Shown here: in pieces, positions 1 to 9,149 of the stretch
How the letters are laid out: each line of letters opens with the position of its first letter
Numbering within the stretch: position 1 is the stretch's first letter
Source: Paraburkholderia rhynchosiae
GTDB lineage: Bacteria; Pseudomonadota; Gammaproteobacteria; Burkholderiales; Burkholderiaceae
Direction: 5' to 3'
Assembly: GCF_002879865.1 (NCBI RefSeq)
Contig: NZ_PNXY01000034.1
Location: 1 to 63,812, forward strand
DNA length: 63,812 nt
Translations under genes and position numbers: made by a program
The notes under the pieces: generated by a model
What the model was told of the DNA's origin: nothing
The model's input: only the letters and a program-made list of their open reading frames with translations
The model's database searches: none

Positions 1-99
1 CTCGGCGAACTGCACGCGAGCGCCCGCAACAAGCTCAAGAGCGCTCAAAAGCGGCCTTCGATCATTGCCGCTTGCTGGATGCAGGCTACGCTGTGGTGA
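1..99 (+). pseudogene. C-terminal scrap of a transposase (IS630-like?)
   Basis: Frame 1 is open from the window edge and ends at TGA 97-99, encoding 32 residues that include NKLKSAQKRPSIIAACW. This resembles the C-terminal tail of IS630-type transposases as I remember them; I cannot verify it. It is cut by the window edge, so it could be the end of an intact copy. It marks an insertion-sequence boundary just left of the catabolic island. Bases 100-261 hold no gene that I can see. Confidence 0.35.
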
Positions 100-261
100 C
101 GTCATGAATTATGGAAGTCTCAATAGTTGTCGATGGCGGCGTGACGAATTCATTGTTTTGAAGCTGTGTTGATGTCAGAAATCAAGTCGCTACGCTTTCG
201 GCAGAAAGCATTAGTGTGCGCGAGTTGATTTTCGATTGTTTAACTGGCGAGGAGAGTAGTC

Positions 262-1441
262 GTGAGCAAGCGTGACGTAGCGGTCCTGGCGGCGGCCCGG
301 TCGGCAATCGGAAGTTTTGGCGGATCCCTTGCCGACATCGAACCTCCCGAGCTCGCCGGCATCGTGATGAAAGAAGCAATTGCGCGATCCGGCGTCGATC
401 CGCTGGCAATCAACTATGTGACGGTGGGCAACACGATTCCCACTGACAGCCGGTTCGCCTACGTAGCGCGGGTGGCGAGCATCAACGCGGGGCTGTCGAT
501 GGATTCTGCTGCAATGTCGGTCAATCGGCTGTGCTCATCTGGTCTTCAGGCCATGGTGACGACTGCTCAGAGCATTCTGCTCGATGACTGCGACTTCGGC
601 GTCGGAGGCGGTGTTGAAGTGATGAGCCGCGGCGGGTATCTGTCTACGGCGATGCGCTCAGGCGCACGCATGGGTGACACGCGGCTCATCGATACCATGG
701 CCGCCACATTGACCGATCCGTTTGGCGCGGGCCAAATGGGAATCACCGCCGAGAACCTGGTGACCAAATGGGGTATTACACGCCAAGAGCAGGACGTGCT
801 GGCGATGGAATCGCACCGCCGAGCGGCACGGGCGATAGTGGAGGGGCGATTCAAATCGCAGATCGTCCCAATCGTCAAGCAAACGAAAAAGGGGGAGGTG
901 ATATTCGACACTGATGAGCATGTGAGACCGAATACGTCTCTGGACGCACTTGCTGTGATGAAACCGGCGTTCAAGACGGATGGATCGGTCACTGCCGGCA
1001 ACGCTTCTGGCATCAACGACGGAGCAGCCTTCCTCGTGGTTGCTGATTCGGCGGCGGCCGCCGCGGCCAGGCATAACCCAATCGCCAGGTTCGTCTCTTT
1101 ACGCAGTGGCTGGTGTACCGAACGAAATCATGGTGAAGGACCAATCCGCGCCACGAGACTGGCTCTGAAAAAGGGTGGACTTGCGCTCTACCAGATGGAC
1201 GTGATCGAGAGCAACGAAGCTTTTGCGGCGCAGGCCATTGTGGTGGCCCGCGCACTTGACCATGCAGAAGACCAATCCTAACGGAGGCGCCATCGCATTG
1301 GGACATCCTATCGGCTGCTCAGGCGCTTTTCTTGCCACTAAGGCGATCCACGAATTACATGGCATCGGCGGCCGATACGCACTCGTCACGATGTGCATTG
1401 GCGGCGGCCAGGGAATCGCCGCGGTATTTGAACGCGTCTGA
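262..1441 (+). pseudogene. Thiolase (acetyl-CoA acyltransferase), frameshifted
   Basis: Thiolase-family protein that would cleave a 3-ketoacyl-CoA to acetyl-CoA plus a shortened acyl-CoA. The nucleophile motif NRLCSSGLQA lies near residue 90, and the C-terminal GHPIG and CIGGGQG motifs are present but in another frame. Reading the full protein needs three single-base corrections: an extra T near 1101, a missing base near 1131 (together shifting residues around YAVAGVPNEIM), and an extra C near 1260. The GTG/ATG-type start at 262 follows a GAGGAGAG-like Shine-Dalgarno. It is either a decayed gene at the island edge or sequence error; the otherwise well-kept motifs argue for recent damage or error. 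Confidence 0.75.
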
Positions 1442-1507
1442 GGCTGGAGGCGAAACGGGCATCCGGGCTACGCTCGGCTTCGCACCGAAGCGTTCAATAG
1501 CCCTCGG

Positions 1508-1684
1508 TCACGGTAAGAGATGACGAGGCGCTCCGGCCATGAGGACGCGCATATCGATGCACGCGCCTTGATAATTGATGCATGGTTCCTTGGCCGGCGG
1601 GTCTTGAGCGAAAAACATGAAGCCGACGACGATTACGAAACCGGCGGCTGCGATCATTAAAATAGCTCGAGTGCGTCGCTTCAT
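1508..1684 (-). CDS. Small single-span membrane protein, unknown function
   Basis: A 58-residue reading frame starting at ATG 1684-1682, preceded by a GGAGA Shine-Dalgarno about six bases upstream. The N-terminus is MKRR followed by about 20 hydrophobic residues (ILMIAAAGFVIVVGFMFF), then a short tail with two cysteines (CINYQGAC). This looks like one transmembrane segment or an uncleaved signal anchor with a small exported tail. I do not recognise the family. It lies between the broken thiolase and the 3' end of fbiC and may be a leftover of the flanking genome. Confidence 0.45.
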   Translation of the reverse strand: MKRRTRAILMIAAAGFVIVVGFMFFAQDPPAKEPCINYQGACIDMRVLMAGAPRHLLP

Positions 1685-1934
1685 TGCCGTGTCTCCGTTG
1701 CTCTAGGCTCTTTCGGCGTTTCATAATTTGTACACCCTGTCCTTTGCGTATGCGCGACGGGATGATCCGAACCGTGCTTGGCGACGGTTTATGCAAGCCA
1801 TTCGTTACGACGTGCTCGCCGACAGCTAGCTGCTCTCAGCGTCGCTTGCTTGGGCACGCGGGGCTTTCCTGCAAGCGAACGCAGAGCCGATGTGATAGGT
1901 GTCCAGGTTCCGCTTTCAACGCGGCAGATGTTCA

Positions 1935-4355
1935 TCATCCACGAGTGGAGACCTGAATTACCCTGATGGTCGTTGAGTCGCTCCGGCCGACGTGGGCTGC
2001 GCCGATCGCAACCCGTTCTTCCGGCACCGTGCCGTAGACGGTAGTCCGCTGTCGAGGCACCCGCCCTGCGGACCTTATTAGCGCCGACAGCGCGGCGGGC
2101 GTCATTTCTTGACCGTGAACGGCACCAGCGCTTCGAGTGATTGACTCATCCATCAGCGTGCCACCCATGTCGTTGACGCCCGCATTGAGCGCGGCTTGGG
2201 CACCGAGCGGACCCATCTTGACCCAGGAGGCTTGAATGTTCTTAACGTGCGGATGCAGCACTAGTCGCGACACGGCGTGCATGAGTAACGCTTCGCGAAA
2301 CGTCGGACCCTTGCGTGATCTACCTTTTCGGTAGATCGGCGCTTCCATATGGACGAAGGCAAGGGGGACGAATTCGGTGATACCCGCGGTGCAAGCAGCG
2401 AGATTGCGCAGGCGTAGAAGATGGCGCGCCCAGTGTTCGAGCCGCTCGATGTGGCCGAACATTATCGTAGCCGTGCTCTTGACACCTAGACCGTGTGCGG
2501 CGTGCATCACCTCTAGCCACCGATCCGTCTTGAGCTTGTCAGGGCAGAGCGTCGCGCGCACTTCATCGTCGAGGATTTCGGCCGCCGTTCCGGGAAGCGT
2601 GGCAAGGCCGGCATTCTTCAATCGCAGCAGGTATTCGTTAAGCGGCAGGCCGAGGGTTTGAGCACCGTGCCAGATCTCGAGCGGCGAGAATGCGTGGACG
2701 TGAATGTCGGGTGCGGCGGTCTTGACCGTTTTAAGAATAGAGAGATAGCTTTCACCGGTATAGGACGGGTGTATGCCTCCCTGAAGACAAACCTCGGTAG
2801 CGCCTCGCTGCCATGCTTCCCGCACCCGCGTGCCGATCTCATCCTGGTCGAGATCATAGGTGGCGCCGCGATGAGCGCGTTGGCCCTTGGAAAATGCGCA
2901 AAACTGGCAGCCGAAATAACAGATGTTGGTGTAGTTGATATTGCGGGTGACTACGTAGGTCACCGTATCGCCGCAATGGGCGCGACGCAATTGATCCGCT
3001 GCGTGGCAGACATGGGCGAAATCTTCCCCCCGTGCCTGGAACAGGCGAACGACATCTTGCTCGTCAAGCAGTTCGCCGTCGCTCGCACGCCGGACAATAC
3101 GATCGAGCTCCGGGGTGACCAAAGCACGGTCGGCCTGACGCAACAGGGCAAGGTCGGCAGTCGGCGGAGGCAGTTGGCCACCGGCGACCCAAGGGTCGAT
3201 GCGCGCGAAGCCCTCGCTGTCGATCGTCCGAAGGACGGTGGTACGGAGTCCATCGTCGACCCAGCGAGCATTGCCGAGGGCATATCGCGGATAGATGGTC
3301 AGCCGCTCCTGCAAATGCTTTCCATTCGCCCGCGTCTCTCGCGTCAATTCGTCGAGATGCGGCCAAGGCGCTTCGGGATTGACAAAGTCACGAGTTAAAG
3401 GCGACACGCCACCCCAGTCGCTTATTCCGGACTCTAGCAGTGCACCTAATGCGCCAGGAGAAAGATTGGGCGGCGCCTGAATTCCCATGTCCGGACCAAA
3501 AATGATTCGGGCCACGGCAATCGTCCAGGTTAATTCATCGAGGCTGGGCTCGGCGGCGTTAGCCATAAGTGTGCCCGGCTTGGCGCGGAAGTTTTGGACG
3601 ATAACTTCCTGCAGGTTCTCGTAGCGGCCGTGTATCTCTCGCAACGCGAGGAGGGCTTCTACCCGCTCGCGCCGGGTTTCCCCGATGCCTACGAGGATTC
3701 CGGATGTCATCGGTACGTTTTGGCGTCCTGCTGCTTCCAGCGTGGCGAGACGCGCTGCCGGAAGTTTGTCCGGGCTGCCGAAATGGGGCATGCCAGGCTG
3801 GCAGAGCCGTTCGGCCGCGGACTCCAGCATGATGCCCATCGAAGGCGACACTCGGCGTAGCTTGGAAACCTCTTCATCAGACAGGCAGCCGGCGTTGACG
3901 TGCGGGAGCAGGCCCGTTTCCTTGAAAACTGCTTCGGCAACATGCACCACATAGTCGATCGTTGTTTCGAAGCCGAGCTTATCCAATGCTTCCCGTGCAG
4001 CGGGGTAACGCAGTTCCGGTTTTTCCCCGAGCGTAATCAGCGCTTCTTTGCAGCCCATGCGTGCTCCGGTCCGGGCTGTCTCGAGCATCTCAGTGAGCGT
4101 CAAGTACGCGGTATGTACGGACGGAGACTGTCGAGAGAAAGTGCAATAGTGGCAGACGTCTCTGCAGAGCCTGGTGACCGGCAAGAAGATCTTGCGGGAA
4201 TAGGTGACCACATTGCGAGCGCCACGGTCGCGAATCTCAGTTGCCGCAGCCAACAAAAGTGGCATGTCGTTGCACACGGCGAGCATGAGTGCTTCGGCTG
4301 CGGACGGCGGACGACCGCTGGAGGCGGCGTGAATCACGGCTCGGATATCGGTCAT
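1935..4355 (-). CDS. fbiC: Bifunctional FO synthase (CofG-CofH fusion, FbiC type)
   Basis: Makes 7,8-didemethyl-8-hydroxy-5-deazariboflavin (FO), the chromophore of coenzyme F420, from tyrosine and a flavin-pathway pyrimidine. It is a fusion of two radical-SAM proteins. The N-terminal half carries the CofG cluster motif CRDVCHYC (Cys64, 68, 71), and the second half carries the CofH motif CYFGCQFC at about residues 478-485. Its 806 residues are close to actinobacterial FbiC and unlike the separate archaeal CofG and CofH. The start overlaps the cofC stop by four bases (ATGA), so translation is probably coupled. It is the last gene of the F420 operon. The fusion form suggests acquisition from an FbiC-type donor. 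Confidence 0.95.
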   Translation of the reverse strand: MTDIRAVIHAASSGRPPSAAEALMLAVCNDMPLLLAAATEIRDRGARNVVTYSRKIFLPVTRLCRDVCHYCTFSRQSPSVHTAYLTLTEMLETARTGARMGCKEALITLGEKPELRYPAAREALDKLGFETTIDYVVHVAEAVFKETGLLPHVNAGCLSDEEVSKLRRVSPSMGIMLESAAERLCQPGMPHFGSPDKLPAARLATLEAAGRQNVPMTSGILVGIGETRRERVEALLALREIHGRYENLQEVIVQNFRAKPGTLMANAAEPSLDELTWTIAVARIIFGPDMGIQAPPNLSPGALGALLESGISDWGGVSPLTRDFVNPEAPWPHLDELTRETRANGKHLQERLTIYPRYALGNARWVDDGLRTTVLRTIDSEGFARIDPWVAGGQLPPPTADLALLRQADRALVTPELDRIVRRASDGELLDEQDVVRLFQARGEDFAHVCHAADQLRRAHCGDTVTYVVTRNINYTNICYFGCQFCAFSKGQRAHRGATYDLDQDEIGTRVREAWQRGATEVCLQGGIHPSYTGESYLSILKTVKTAAPDIHVHAFSPLEIWHGAQTLGLPLNEYLLRLKNAGLATLPGTAAEILDDEVRATLCPDKLKTDRWLEVMHAAHGLGVKSTATIMFGHIERLEHWARHLLRLRNLAACTAGITEFVPLAFVHMEAPIYRKGRSRKGPTFREALLMHAVSRLVLHPHVKNIQASWVKMGPLGAQAALNAGVNDMGGTLMDESITRSAGAVHGQEMTPAALSALIRSAGRVPRQRTTVYGTVPEERVAIGAAHVGRSDSTTIRVIQVSTRG

Positions 4356-5065
4356 GGTGCGGCCTCCATTTGGTCCCGGACTACCGTCGGGTCAATTGTC
4401 GACAGGAGCGCGGCGGTGTGCGAACCGCACGTGCCCGCTCGTGCAGCGTCTTTAAGCATCTCGAGATCGTCGAGCGTGTCTACGTCGAGGACGGTGGCAG
4501 GCATCTCAACGTTTGCGACGACGCGATGAAGTCGAGCGCACTCGTCGACGTGTCGAGCGTGACTACCCGCCCCGTAGTGGTAAGTGAATTCTTCTGGCCG
4601 CTCCGCCAGCAAGATGTTTGTGCCGCCGTCGCGCGAACGAGCCAGCACGACGCGCCCTGTGTCGGGCAGGTGGCGCCAGGTGTCAACGACACGCTGAATC
4701 GCATTCGCCGTCAGCAGAGGCAGGTCGGCGTGCACAACCAGCAAAGCCGTGGCCGCGTCGGCAGCTGCAACCCGCGCGGCGCCGGCGACAGCTGAATTCA
4801 GACCAGGTGTCGCAGCCACTGTCTTTTCGTCGAGCCAAGTCGCACCGTTTCGGACAGCAAGCGTGCTGACCGCAGCAGAATCCGACAGCACGCAAACGTG
4901 CTGAGCCACCTGCGCAGTGTGCAGGGCTGCCAGGACGTCTTCAGCCATGGCGCATGCGAGTTGAGCGCGTGCGACTGGACTGAGGGCGGCCGCCAGTCGA
5001 CTCTTCCCGCTAGCGAAGTCTTTGATGGGCACAACGGCCCAGATGACATCAGCGTGAGAGCGCAT
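4352..5065 (-). CDS. cofC: 2-phospho-L-lactate / phosphoenolpyruvate / 3-phosphoglycerate guanylyltransferase
   Basis: CofC-family nucleotidyltransferase (237 residues) that activates the three-carbon acid side chain of F420 with GTP before transfer to FO. The N-terminus has the nucleotide-binding pattern PIKDFASGKSRLA, followed by VVHADLPLL and DGGTNILL, which bind metal and substrate. It overlaps cofD upstream by 17 bases and fbiC downstream by four. In Paraburkholderia rhizoxinica the homologous enzyme uses 3-phospho-D-glycerate and gives 3PG-F420. Actinobacteria use phosphoenolpyruvate, and methanogens use phospholactate. Which acid this enzyme uses cannot be read from the sequence. Confidence 0.9.
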   Translation of the reverse strand: MRSHADVIWAVVPIKDFASGKSRLAAALSPVARAQLACAMAEDVLAALHTAQVAQHVCVLSDSAAVSTLAVRNGATWLDEKTVAATPGLNSAVAGAARVAAADAATALLVVHADLPLLTANAIQRVVDTWRHLPDTGRVVLARSRDGGTNILLAERPEEFTYHYGAGSHARHVDECARLHRVVANVEMPATVLDVDTLDDLEMLKDAARAGTCGSHTAALLSTIDPTVVRDQMEAAP

Positions 5066-6002
5066 GGCAATAGTCGATCACGGAACTGGCAAGACGCAGC
5101 TTGTCGTCGTCGTTGTTCATCAGCGTCGGCATCGCCTCGCAGGCGAGGCCCAGTTCGCGTACACGCGCGACCTGATCGCCGTCGACAACGTCGACGATGA
5201 AAGCGGTGGCAAGGTCGCTGTAGCGCTTTGCTACCGCAAGCGGCGTGATCGGTAGCCCAAGCTCGCTCATCATTTTCGCCGCCGGACCCTTCACCGCCGT
5301 GCCGCCGACAATAGGTGACACCGCGACAATAGGTGCGCGGGCGGCCAACAGCGCCTCCTGCATGCCGGGGATGGCTAACATGGGGGCAATGCTGACAAAC
5401 GGATTTGACGGACAGAAAATCACCGCGCTCAGGTCCGGCGAGCTAAGTGCCGCATGCAGCTCGGGATTAATGGCCGCGCGGTCAGCCCCGTCGAAACGGA
5501 AGCCTGTCACACGAGGCTCGCAGCGCTGACGCACGAAGTAATCCTGAAAAGGCAGGTCGCCTCCGGCGGTGTGGACGATGGTCCTGACTGGGTCGTCGGA
5601 CACTGGTATCAATCGCTGCCCAATGCCTAAGGCGAGGCAAATCTCAGCCGTGACCTCGCTCAAGCGCGCGCCTTCGCGCAGCCTTTGCGTGCGATAGAGA
5701 TGCGTTGCAACATCACGGTCGCCGAGGCGGAACCAGTCCGGACCGCCGAGTTCGGACAGCGCCTGCAGGCAGTTCCAGGTTTCCCCCTCTATTCCCCAGC
5801 CCTGTGAGCGATTTGCGCGCCCGCAGAGGGTATAGGTGATCGTATCGAGATCGGGGCAGATGTGTAACCCTAGATGGTCGAAGTCATCGGCCGTGTTAGC
5901 GACGATAAGCAGTTCTTCAGGTGGCAGCACACGTGCCAGGCCGAGCGCCAGTTTCGCGCCTCCAACGCCACCGGAGAACGCAATAGTGCTGATGCCTTTC
6001 AT
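5049..6002 (-). CDS. cofD: LPPG:FO 2-phospho-L-lactate transferase
   Basis: Transfers the guanylylated three-carbon acid from the CofC product onto FO, giving F420-0 or its dehydro or glycerate form. The 317-residue protein starts MKGISTIAFSGGVGGAKLA, the glycine-rich nucleotide-binding opening of CofD/FbiA. The conserved NTADDFDHLGLHICPDLDT block at about residues 36-54 and CPSNPFVSIAPML near residue 196 are also present. It overlaps cofE by four bases upstream and cofC by 17 bases downstream, so the three are probably co-translated. Cytoplasmic. Confidence 0.93.
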   Translation of the reverse strand: MKGISTIAFSGGVGGAKLALGLARVLPPEELLIVANTADDFDHLGLHICPDLDTITYTLCGRANRSQGWGIEGETWNCLQALSELGGPDWFRLGDRDVATHLYRTQRLREGARLSEVTAEICLALGIGQRLIPVSDDPVRTIVHTAGGDLPFQDYFVRQRCEPRVTGFRFDGADRAAINPELHAALSSPDLSAVIFCPSNPFVSIAPMLAIPGMQEALLAARAPIVAVSPIVGGTAVKGPAAKMMSELGLPITPLAVAKRYSDLATAFIVDVVDGDQVARVRELGLACEAMPTLMNNDDDKLRLASSVIDYCHALSR

Positions 6003-6769
6003 CGGAACAAGTCCTCGCTCCTAGCGCGAATCAGGGCCTTGCCGTCCGCGCTGCTGGAGCGGAAGCGGATGCCACGCGCGAGTACTACCGGCGTGCCTTC
6101 GTCGGCCTGCCCCATCAGGAGGGAGCCGGCGGCGGCTAATTCATCTGCGACGGCGACTTGGGTGCGTTCGAGCTTGCGCCCGAACATGTCGGGATGGCCC
6201 ACCAAGTCGCGCACCGGCTCGATGCCGGCGCAACCGATGGCAAAGCCGACCACACCGTTGCGCCACGCGCGTCCGGCCGAGTCGTTGATGATGACGGCGA
6301 TATCAACGTTGCATCGTGCGCGCAAGGCATCCCGCAGAGCTTTCGCCGACATGTCGGGGTCAAGCGGCAACAGCAGTACACGCGGATCCCCGTCGTCATC
6401 GGAAGTGATGTTAGAGCGGTCGATGCCTGCATTGGCGTGAACGTAACCAAGCCGATGTTCGACGATAATCACGCCGGGCCGTTGGCGTATCACCTCGCGC
6501 GATTCGCGTAGGATCAGTTCTACCACTTGGGGATCCTTCTCAGTCGTGCCAGCAAGTTGGAGCGCGGTGTCCGACGGCTCTATTTCCGACAGTCGTGCAT
6601 ACCGGCCCTCCGCTTTAGACACCACCTTTTGCGCGACGATTAGCACGTCGCCGTCGGCCGGCTCCAGGCCGCCTCTCGCGTATCCGTCAACGACTATCTG
6701 CGTAAGGTCGTCTCCTGGCTCGATCGCCGGGATTTCCGGTAGCGCGGTTAGCGTCAATTGCGTTGGCAC
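5999..6769 (-). CDS. cofE: Coenzyme F420-0:L-glutamate ligase
   Basis: Adds the gamma-linked glutamate tail to F420-0 using GTP. At 256 residues it is the single-domain CofE form and lacks the nitroreductase-like C-terminal domain that is fused to it in actinobacterial FbiB. Family features visible are VAQKVVSKAEGR near residue 46, HANAGIDRSN near 111 and NDSAGRAWRNGVVGFAIG near 160. It is the first gene of the tightly overlapping cof cluster, about 90 bases downstream of the F420 reductase gene. The missing FbiB domain may be supplied by the separate nitroreductase-like gene at 38540. Confidence 0.92.
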   Translation of the reverse strand: MPTQLTLTALPEIPAIEPGDDLTQIVVDGYARGGLEPADGDVLIVAQKVVSKAEGRYARLSEIEPSDTALQLAGTTEKDPQVVELILRESREVIRQRPGVIIVEHRLGYVHANAGIDRSNITSDDDGDPRVLLLPLDPDMSAKALRDALRARCNVDIAVIINDSAGRAWRNGVVGFAIGCAGIEPVRDLVGHPDMFGRKLERTQVAVADELAAAGSLLMGQADEGTPVVLARGIRFRSSSADGKALIRARSEDLFR

Positions 6770-6860
6770 AGGGGACTCGCTTTACGTACGGTTATGAGGC
6801 GGCTTGCCTTATCGTCGCTTTGCTTTGCGAGTGGCGCGCTGCGGTCTCTGGGCTCGCCTG

Positions 6861-7529
6861 TTAGACGCCCGTAATACGGATGCCGGCATGACATTTGAAC
6901 TGGCGATTGATCGTGATCAGCACGGATGTCAAGGCTTCCGCCGCTGCGGCGTTGCTAATGGGGCCCGCCTGGAACCCGCGCATGCCGCACGCTTCTACCA
7001 GCGTCACGACAGCTGTGCGAGCTTCTGGGTCGTTACCGCAGACGAGCACGTCACAGTTCAGCTCGTGCCCTGACTTGAGGTGGTCGGCCGCAACGTTCTG
7101 GAACGCCGATACAACCCGCACGGAATCGCCGAGAAAGGCCTGCGCGGCCTGGCCGGCGGATCCAGAGGGCGGCAACTGGACAGTGCCGACTTTGGGCGGA
7201 ACCAGTGGCACCGTAACGTCGACCAGAATCTTGCCGTTGAGGTGGTCTTTGACAGCTGCCAATGTACTCTGCTGGTGGCTGAACGGAACGGTCAGCACGA
7301 CAATGTCGGCAGCGTCGGCTGCGGCAACGTTGTCCATGTCCGTCAGCTTCACGTCATCTATGCCTCGCTCAGCGAGAGTCCCGCGCAGCTGGACGCACGC
7401 AGCCGCCGCCTTTTCGCGATCGCGTGAACCGATAACTACTGCGTATCCCGCTTCAAGCCAGCGAAGCGCAAGTCCCGACCCGAGGTCGCCGGTGCCACCA
7501 AGAACGGCTAGAGAGGGTTTGGTTTTCAT
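6861..7529 (-). CDS. npdG: NADPH:F420 oxidoreductase (FNO type)
   Basis: Probably reduces F420 with NADPH, supplying F420H2 to the luciferase-like enzymes encoded further on. The Rossmann motif LGGTGDLGSGLALRW is at residues 8-22 and the NADP-binding GSRDREKA at about 33-40. The later VPFSHQQSTL and FQNVAADHL segments are typical of the family. The ATG at 7529 (MKTKPSLAVLGG) has an AGGA Shine-Dalgarno eight bases upstream, and an in-frame codon eight residues earlier lacks one. Its place directly upstream of cofE supports a real F420 role, unlike its two distant paralogues at 25772 and 34398. Confidence 0.87.
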   Translation of the reverse strand: MKTKPSLAVLGGTGDLGSGLALRWLEAGYAVVIGSRDREKAAAACVQLRGTLAERGIDDVKLTDMDNVAAADAADIVVLTVPFSHQQSTLAAVKDHLNGKILVDVTVPLVPPKVGTVQLPPSGSAGQAAQAFLGDSVRVVSAFQNVAADHLKSGHELNCDVLVCGNDPEARTAVVTLVEACGMRGFQAGPISNAAAAEALTSVLITINRQFKCHAGIRITGV

Positions 7530-7868
7530 GCTCTTAATCCTGATATAAGGCAACGCTCGTTGCTGTTACCTGACCGGCGGCATTCCTGGCGAACGGAGCT
7601 CCGTGCCATCCTTTTCCGCTGTTCAATTGGGTCGCGGTGGCCGTCGAGTTTGTTTGCGAGGCCACGGCTTTCCGACTACCGCGATGGCCGCCTGGGCTCG
7701 ACGAGAGCGGGCTCCAACAGATGGCGTGTGGTCGACTCTTTGCGCTTGCCCATTGGAACCATTGCAGGGATGAGTGGCATAGCCGCGGGCAACGATCCAA
7801 CAGCTCGTCAGGGCGGATAGCGAGCGACAGCCACGATGCGCTTCCATGTAAGCTTTCGTTGTAGTACA
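7530..7868. other. Gap without recognised gene
   Basis: Between the F420 reductase and the small membrane protein, all open frames in these 339 bases have compositions typical of GC-rich shadow frames. I see no convincing promoter, hairpin or operator here. If the membrane-protein gene and the F420 operon share the promoter at 8302-8330, this is a long untranslated spacer. Confidence 0.4.
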
Positions 7869-8162
7869 TCAACCGGATGTGACTACCCAGGCGAAAAACA
7901 TGACCGCGCCGAGTACGCTGCCAAGGAAAGCGAAAAAGTCCTGCTGGTCGCCGATTTTCTCGCTAACAGCTAAGCTCACGAATCCTCCAACTGCGGTGAC
8001 TCCAAGACAGACGAACAATGCCCCGCTCACCGAGATGACGAATTCCATCAGATTGTTCGAAGGATTGTTTCCCAGGTACCATCGAATGCCTGCGCCCAGA
8101 AGGCCCAAGGCAGCCAAGACACCGTACAGGGGGGCGTCGCCTTTTCGAAGTGTCGTCTGCAT
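7869..8162 (-). CDS. Small membrane protein with three predicted spans
   Basis: A 97-residue protein with hydrophobic stretches at about residues 12-30 (LYGVLAALGLLGAGIRWYLG), 40-66 (EFVISVSGALFVCLGVTAVGGFVSLAV) and 76-95 (FFAFLGSVLGAVMFFAWVV). It is therefore probably an inner-membrane protein with three helices. The start is well marked by AGGAGGAGACGATG. It is the first gene downstream of the minus-strand promoter at 8302-8330 and precedes the F420 reductase and cof genes, so it may belong to their transcription unit. I do not recognise the family. Confidence 0.65.
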   Translation of the reverse strand: MQTTLRKGDAPLYGVLAALGLLGAGIRWYLGNNPSNNLMEFVISVSGALFVCLGVTAVGGFVSLAVSEKIGDQQDFFAFLGSVLGAVMFFAWVVTSG

Positions 8163-8290
8163 CGTCTCCTCCTACATTATTTGCCCGCGAGGCCTTCGAC
8201 TACTGACTGCACTGCAAATAGAGCAGTACGGGAGTAGAGCTTCGCGAGGAGCATGCGGTGTGCACTGTTCGTCGTATTGTTTGCATACCG

Positions 8291-8330
8291 TATGTACACA
8301 TACGATACTGTGGGGGCGGCGCAGCGTCAA
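8291..8330 (-). promoter_or_regulatory. Minus-strand promoter with regulon operator, ahead of the F420 genes
   Basis: A perfect copy of the 17-bp element TATG-N5-ATACGATA occupies 8291-8307, with a CGTATG-N4-CATACG inverted repeat at 8289-8304. On the minus strand, TTGACG (8330-8325), a 17-bp spacer and TATCGT (8307-8302) form a good sigma70-type promoter whose -10 lies inside the element. Transcription would run to the membrane protein and the F420 operon. A related partial half-site precedes it (about 8273-8288). The site also lies 280 bp upstream of the plus-strand marR gene. Confidence 0.7.
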
Positions 8331-8589
8331 GGACATATTTGGGTCAGTTGACGGCGTCTTCGGACTTAAGGGGCATCGAGGTTAAGTCGAGAGCGCAAGG
8401 TAAGCAGCAAGGGGCCGCGACTGGTTTGCAGTGCGGGGGCGCGCCATCGCCGGGCCGACGGAAAAGTGTTGGTGGCGCGGCGGCGGGAATGCCTGCTAAC
8501 ATATCGTAAGCACGTATTTCATGGTTTTCCCTGAAAAGGCTTCAACTTCGAACCCCAACGCAGGATGAGCGAACGCTCGAGGACTACGG

Positions 8590-9111
8590 ATGAATCAAAA
8601 GGCAGAGTTGCCCACGCGCAAGAAGAAGGTCAGCACGCCGACGAGCAATGGCGCGCCGCAAACTCATGAAGAAGGTTGGGACCAGCGGCTAGGCTTCTTG
8701 ATGCACGATGTATCACGGCTACGCCGCACGGCCTACGACGGCTATATGAAGCCGCTGAAGATCACGCGCTCACAGTGGTGGGTGCTGATCTATCTGGCTC
8801 GCCATGACGGCATGATCCAAAGTGATCTGGCGAAATTGCTTGAGTTGGGAAAGGCCGCTCTGGGTGGACTGATTGACCGGCTGGAGGCTTCTGGCTTGGT
8901 CCGCCGCGGCGCAGATGAGACTGACCGGCGCGCTAAGCGAATCTATTTATCTGCAGCCGGTACGAAACTCATCAGGGATATGCAGGTGCGTAGCGATGAA
9001 ATGAATGAGCGGATCCTCCAAGGACTGAGCGCTGAAGAGCGCGAAAACCTGACCGACTTGCTAACCCGCGTTAAACGAAATCTGCAAGCGATCGTCCGCG
9101 ACAATGAATGA
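8590..9111 (+). CDS. MarR-family transcriptional regulator (first of two paralogues)
   Basis: A 173-residue winged-helix regulator. The family core runs from GWDQRLGFLMHDVSRLRR (about residue 29) through the recognition-helix region MIQSDLAKLLELGKAALGGLIDRLE to the wing DETDRRAKRIYL. It is clearly paralogous to the MarR protein at 13348-13914, sharing RLGFLMHDVSRLRR, TRSQWWV, ELGKAALGGL and RLEASG. A GAGGA Shine-Dalgarno precedes ATG 8590. It is a candidate repressor for the repeated TATG-N5-ATACKATA operator. The ligand could be the island's substrate or a CoA thioester of it. Confidence 0.9.
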   Translation: MNQKAELPTRKKKVSTPTSNGAPQTHEEGWDQRLGFLMHDVSRLRRTAYDGYMKPLKITRSQWWVLIYLARHDGMIQSDLAKLLELGKAALGGLIDRLEASGLVRRGADETDRRAKRIYLSAAGTKLIRDMQVRSDEMNERILQGLSAEERENLTDLLTRVKRNLQAIVRDNE

Positions 9112-9149
9112 GACATTCTTCTCATCTCTTCATTTCCCCGCCGACGCTG

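Noticed and set aside
2658..3398. 246-residue open frame antisense to fbiC
   Set aside because: It lies wholly within fbiC on the other strand, has no recognisable motif, and such long shadows are expected in GC-rich genes.
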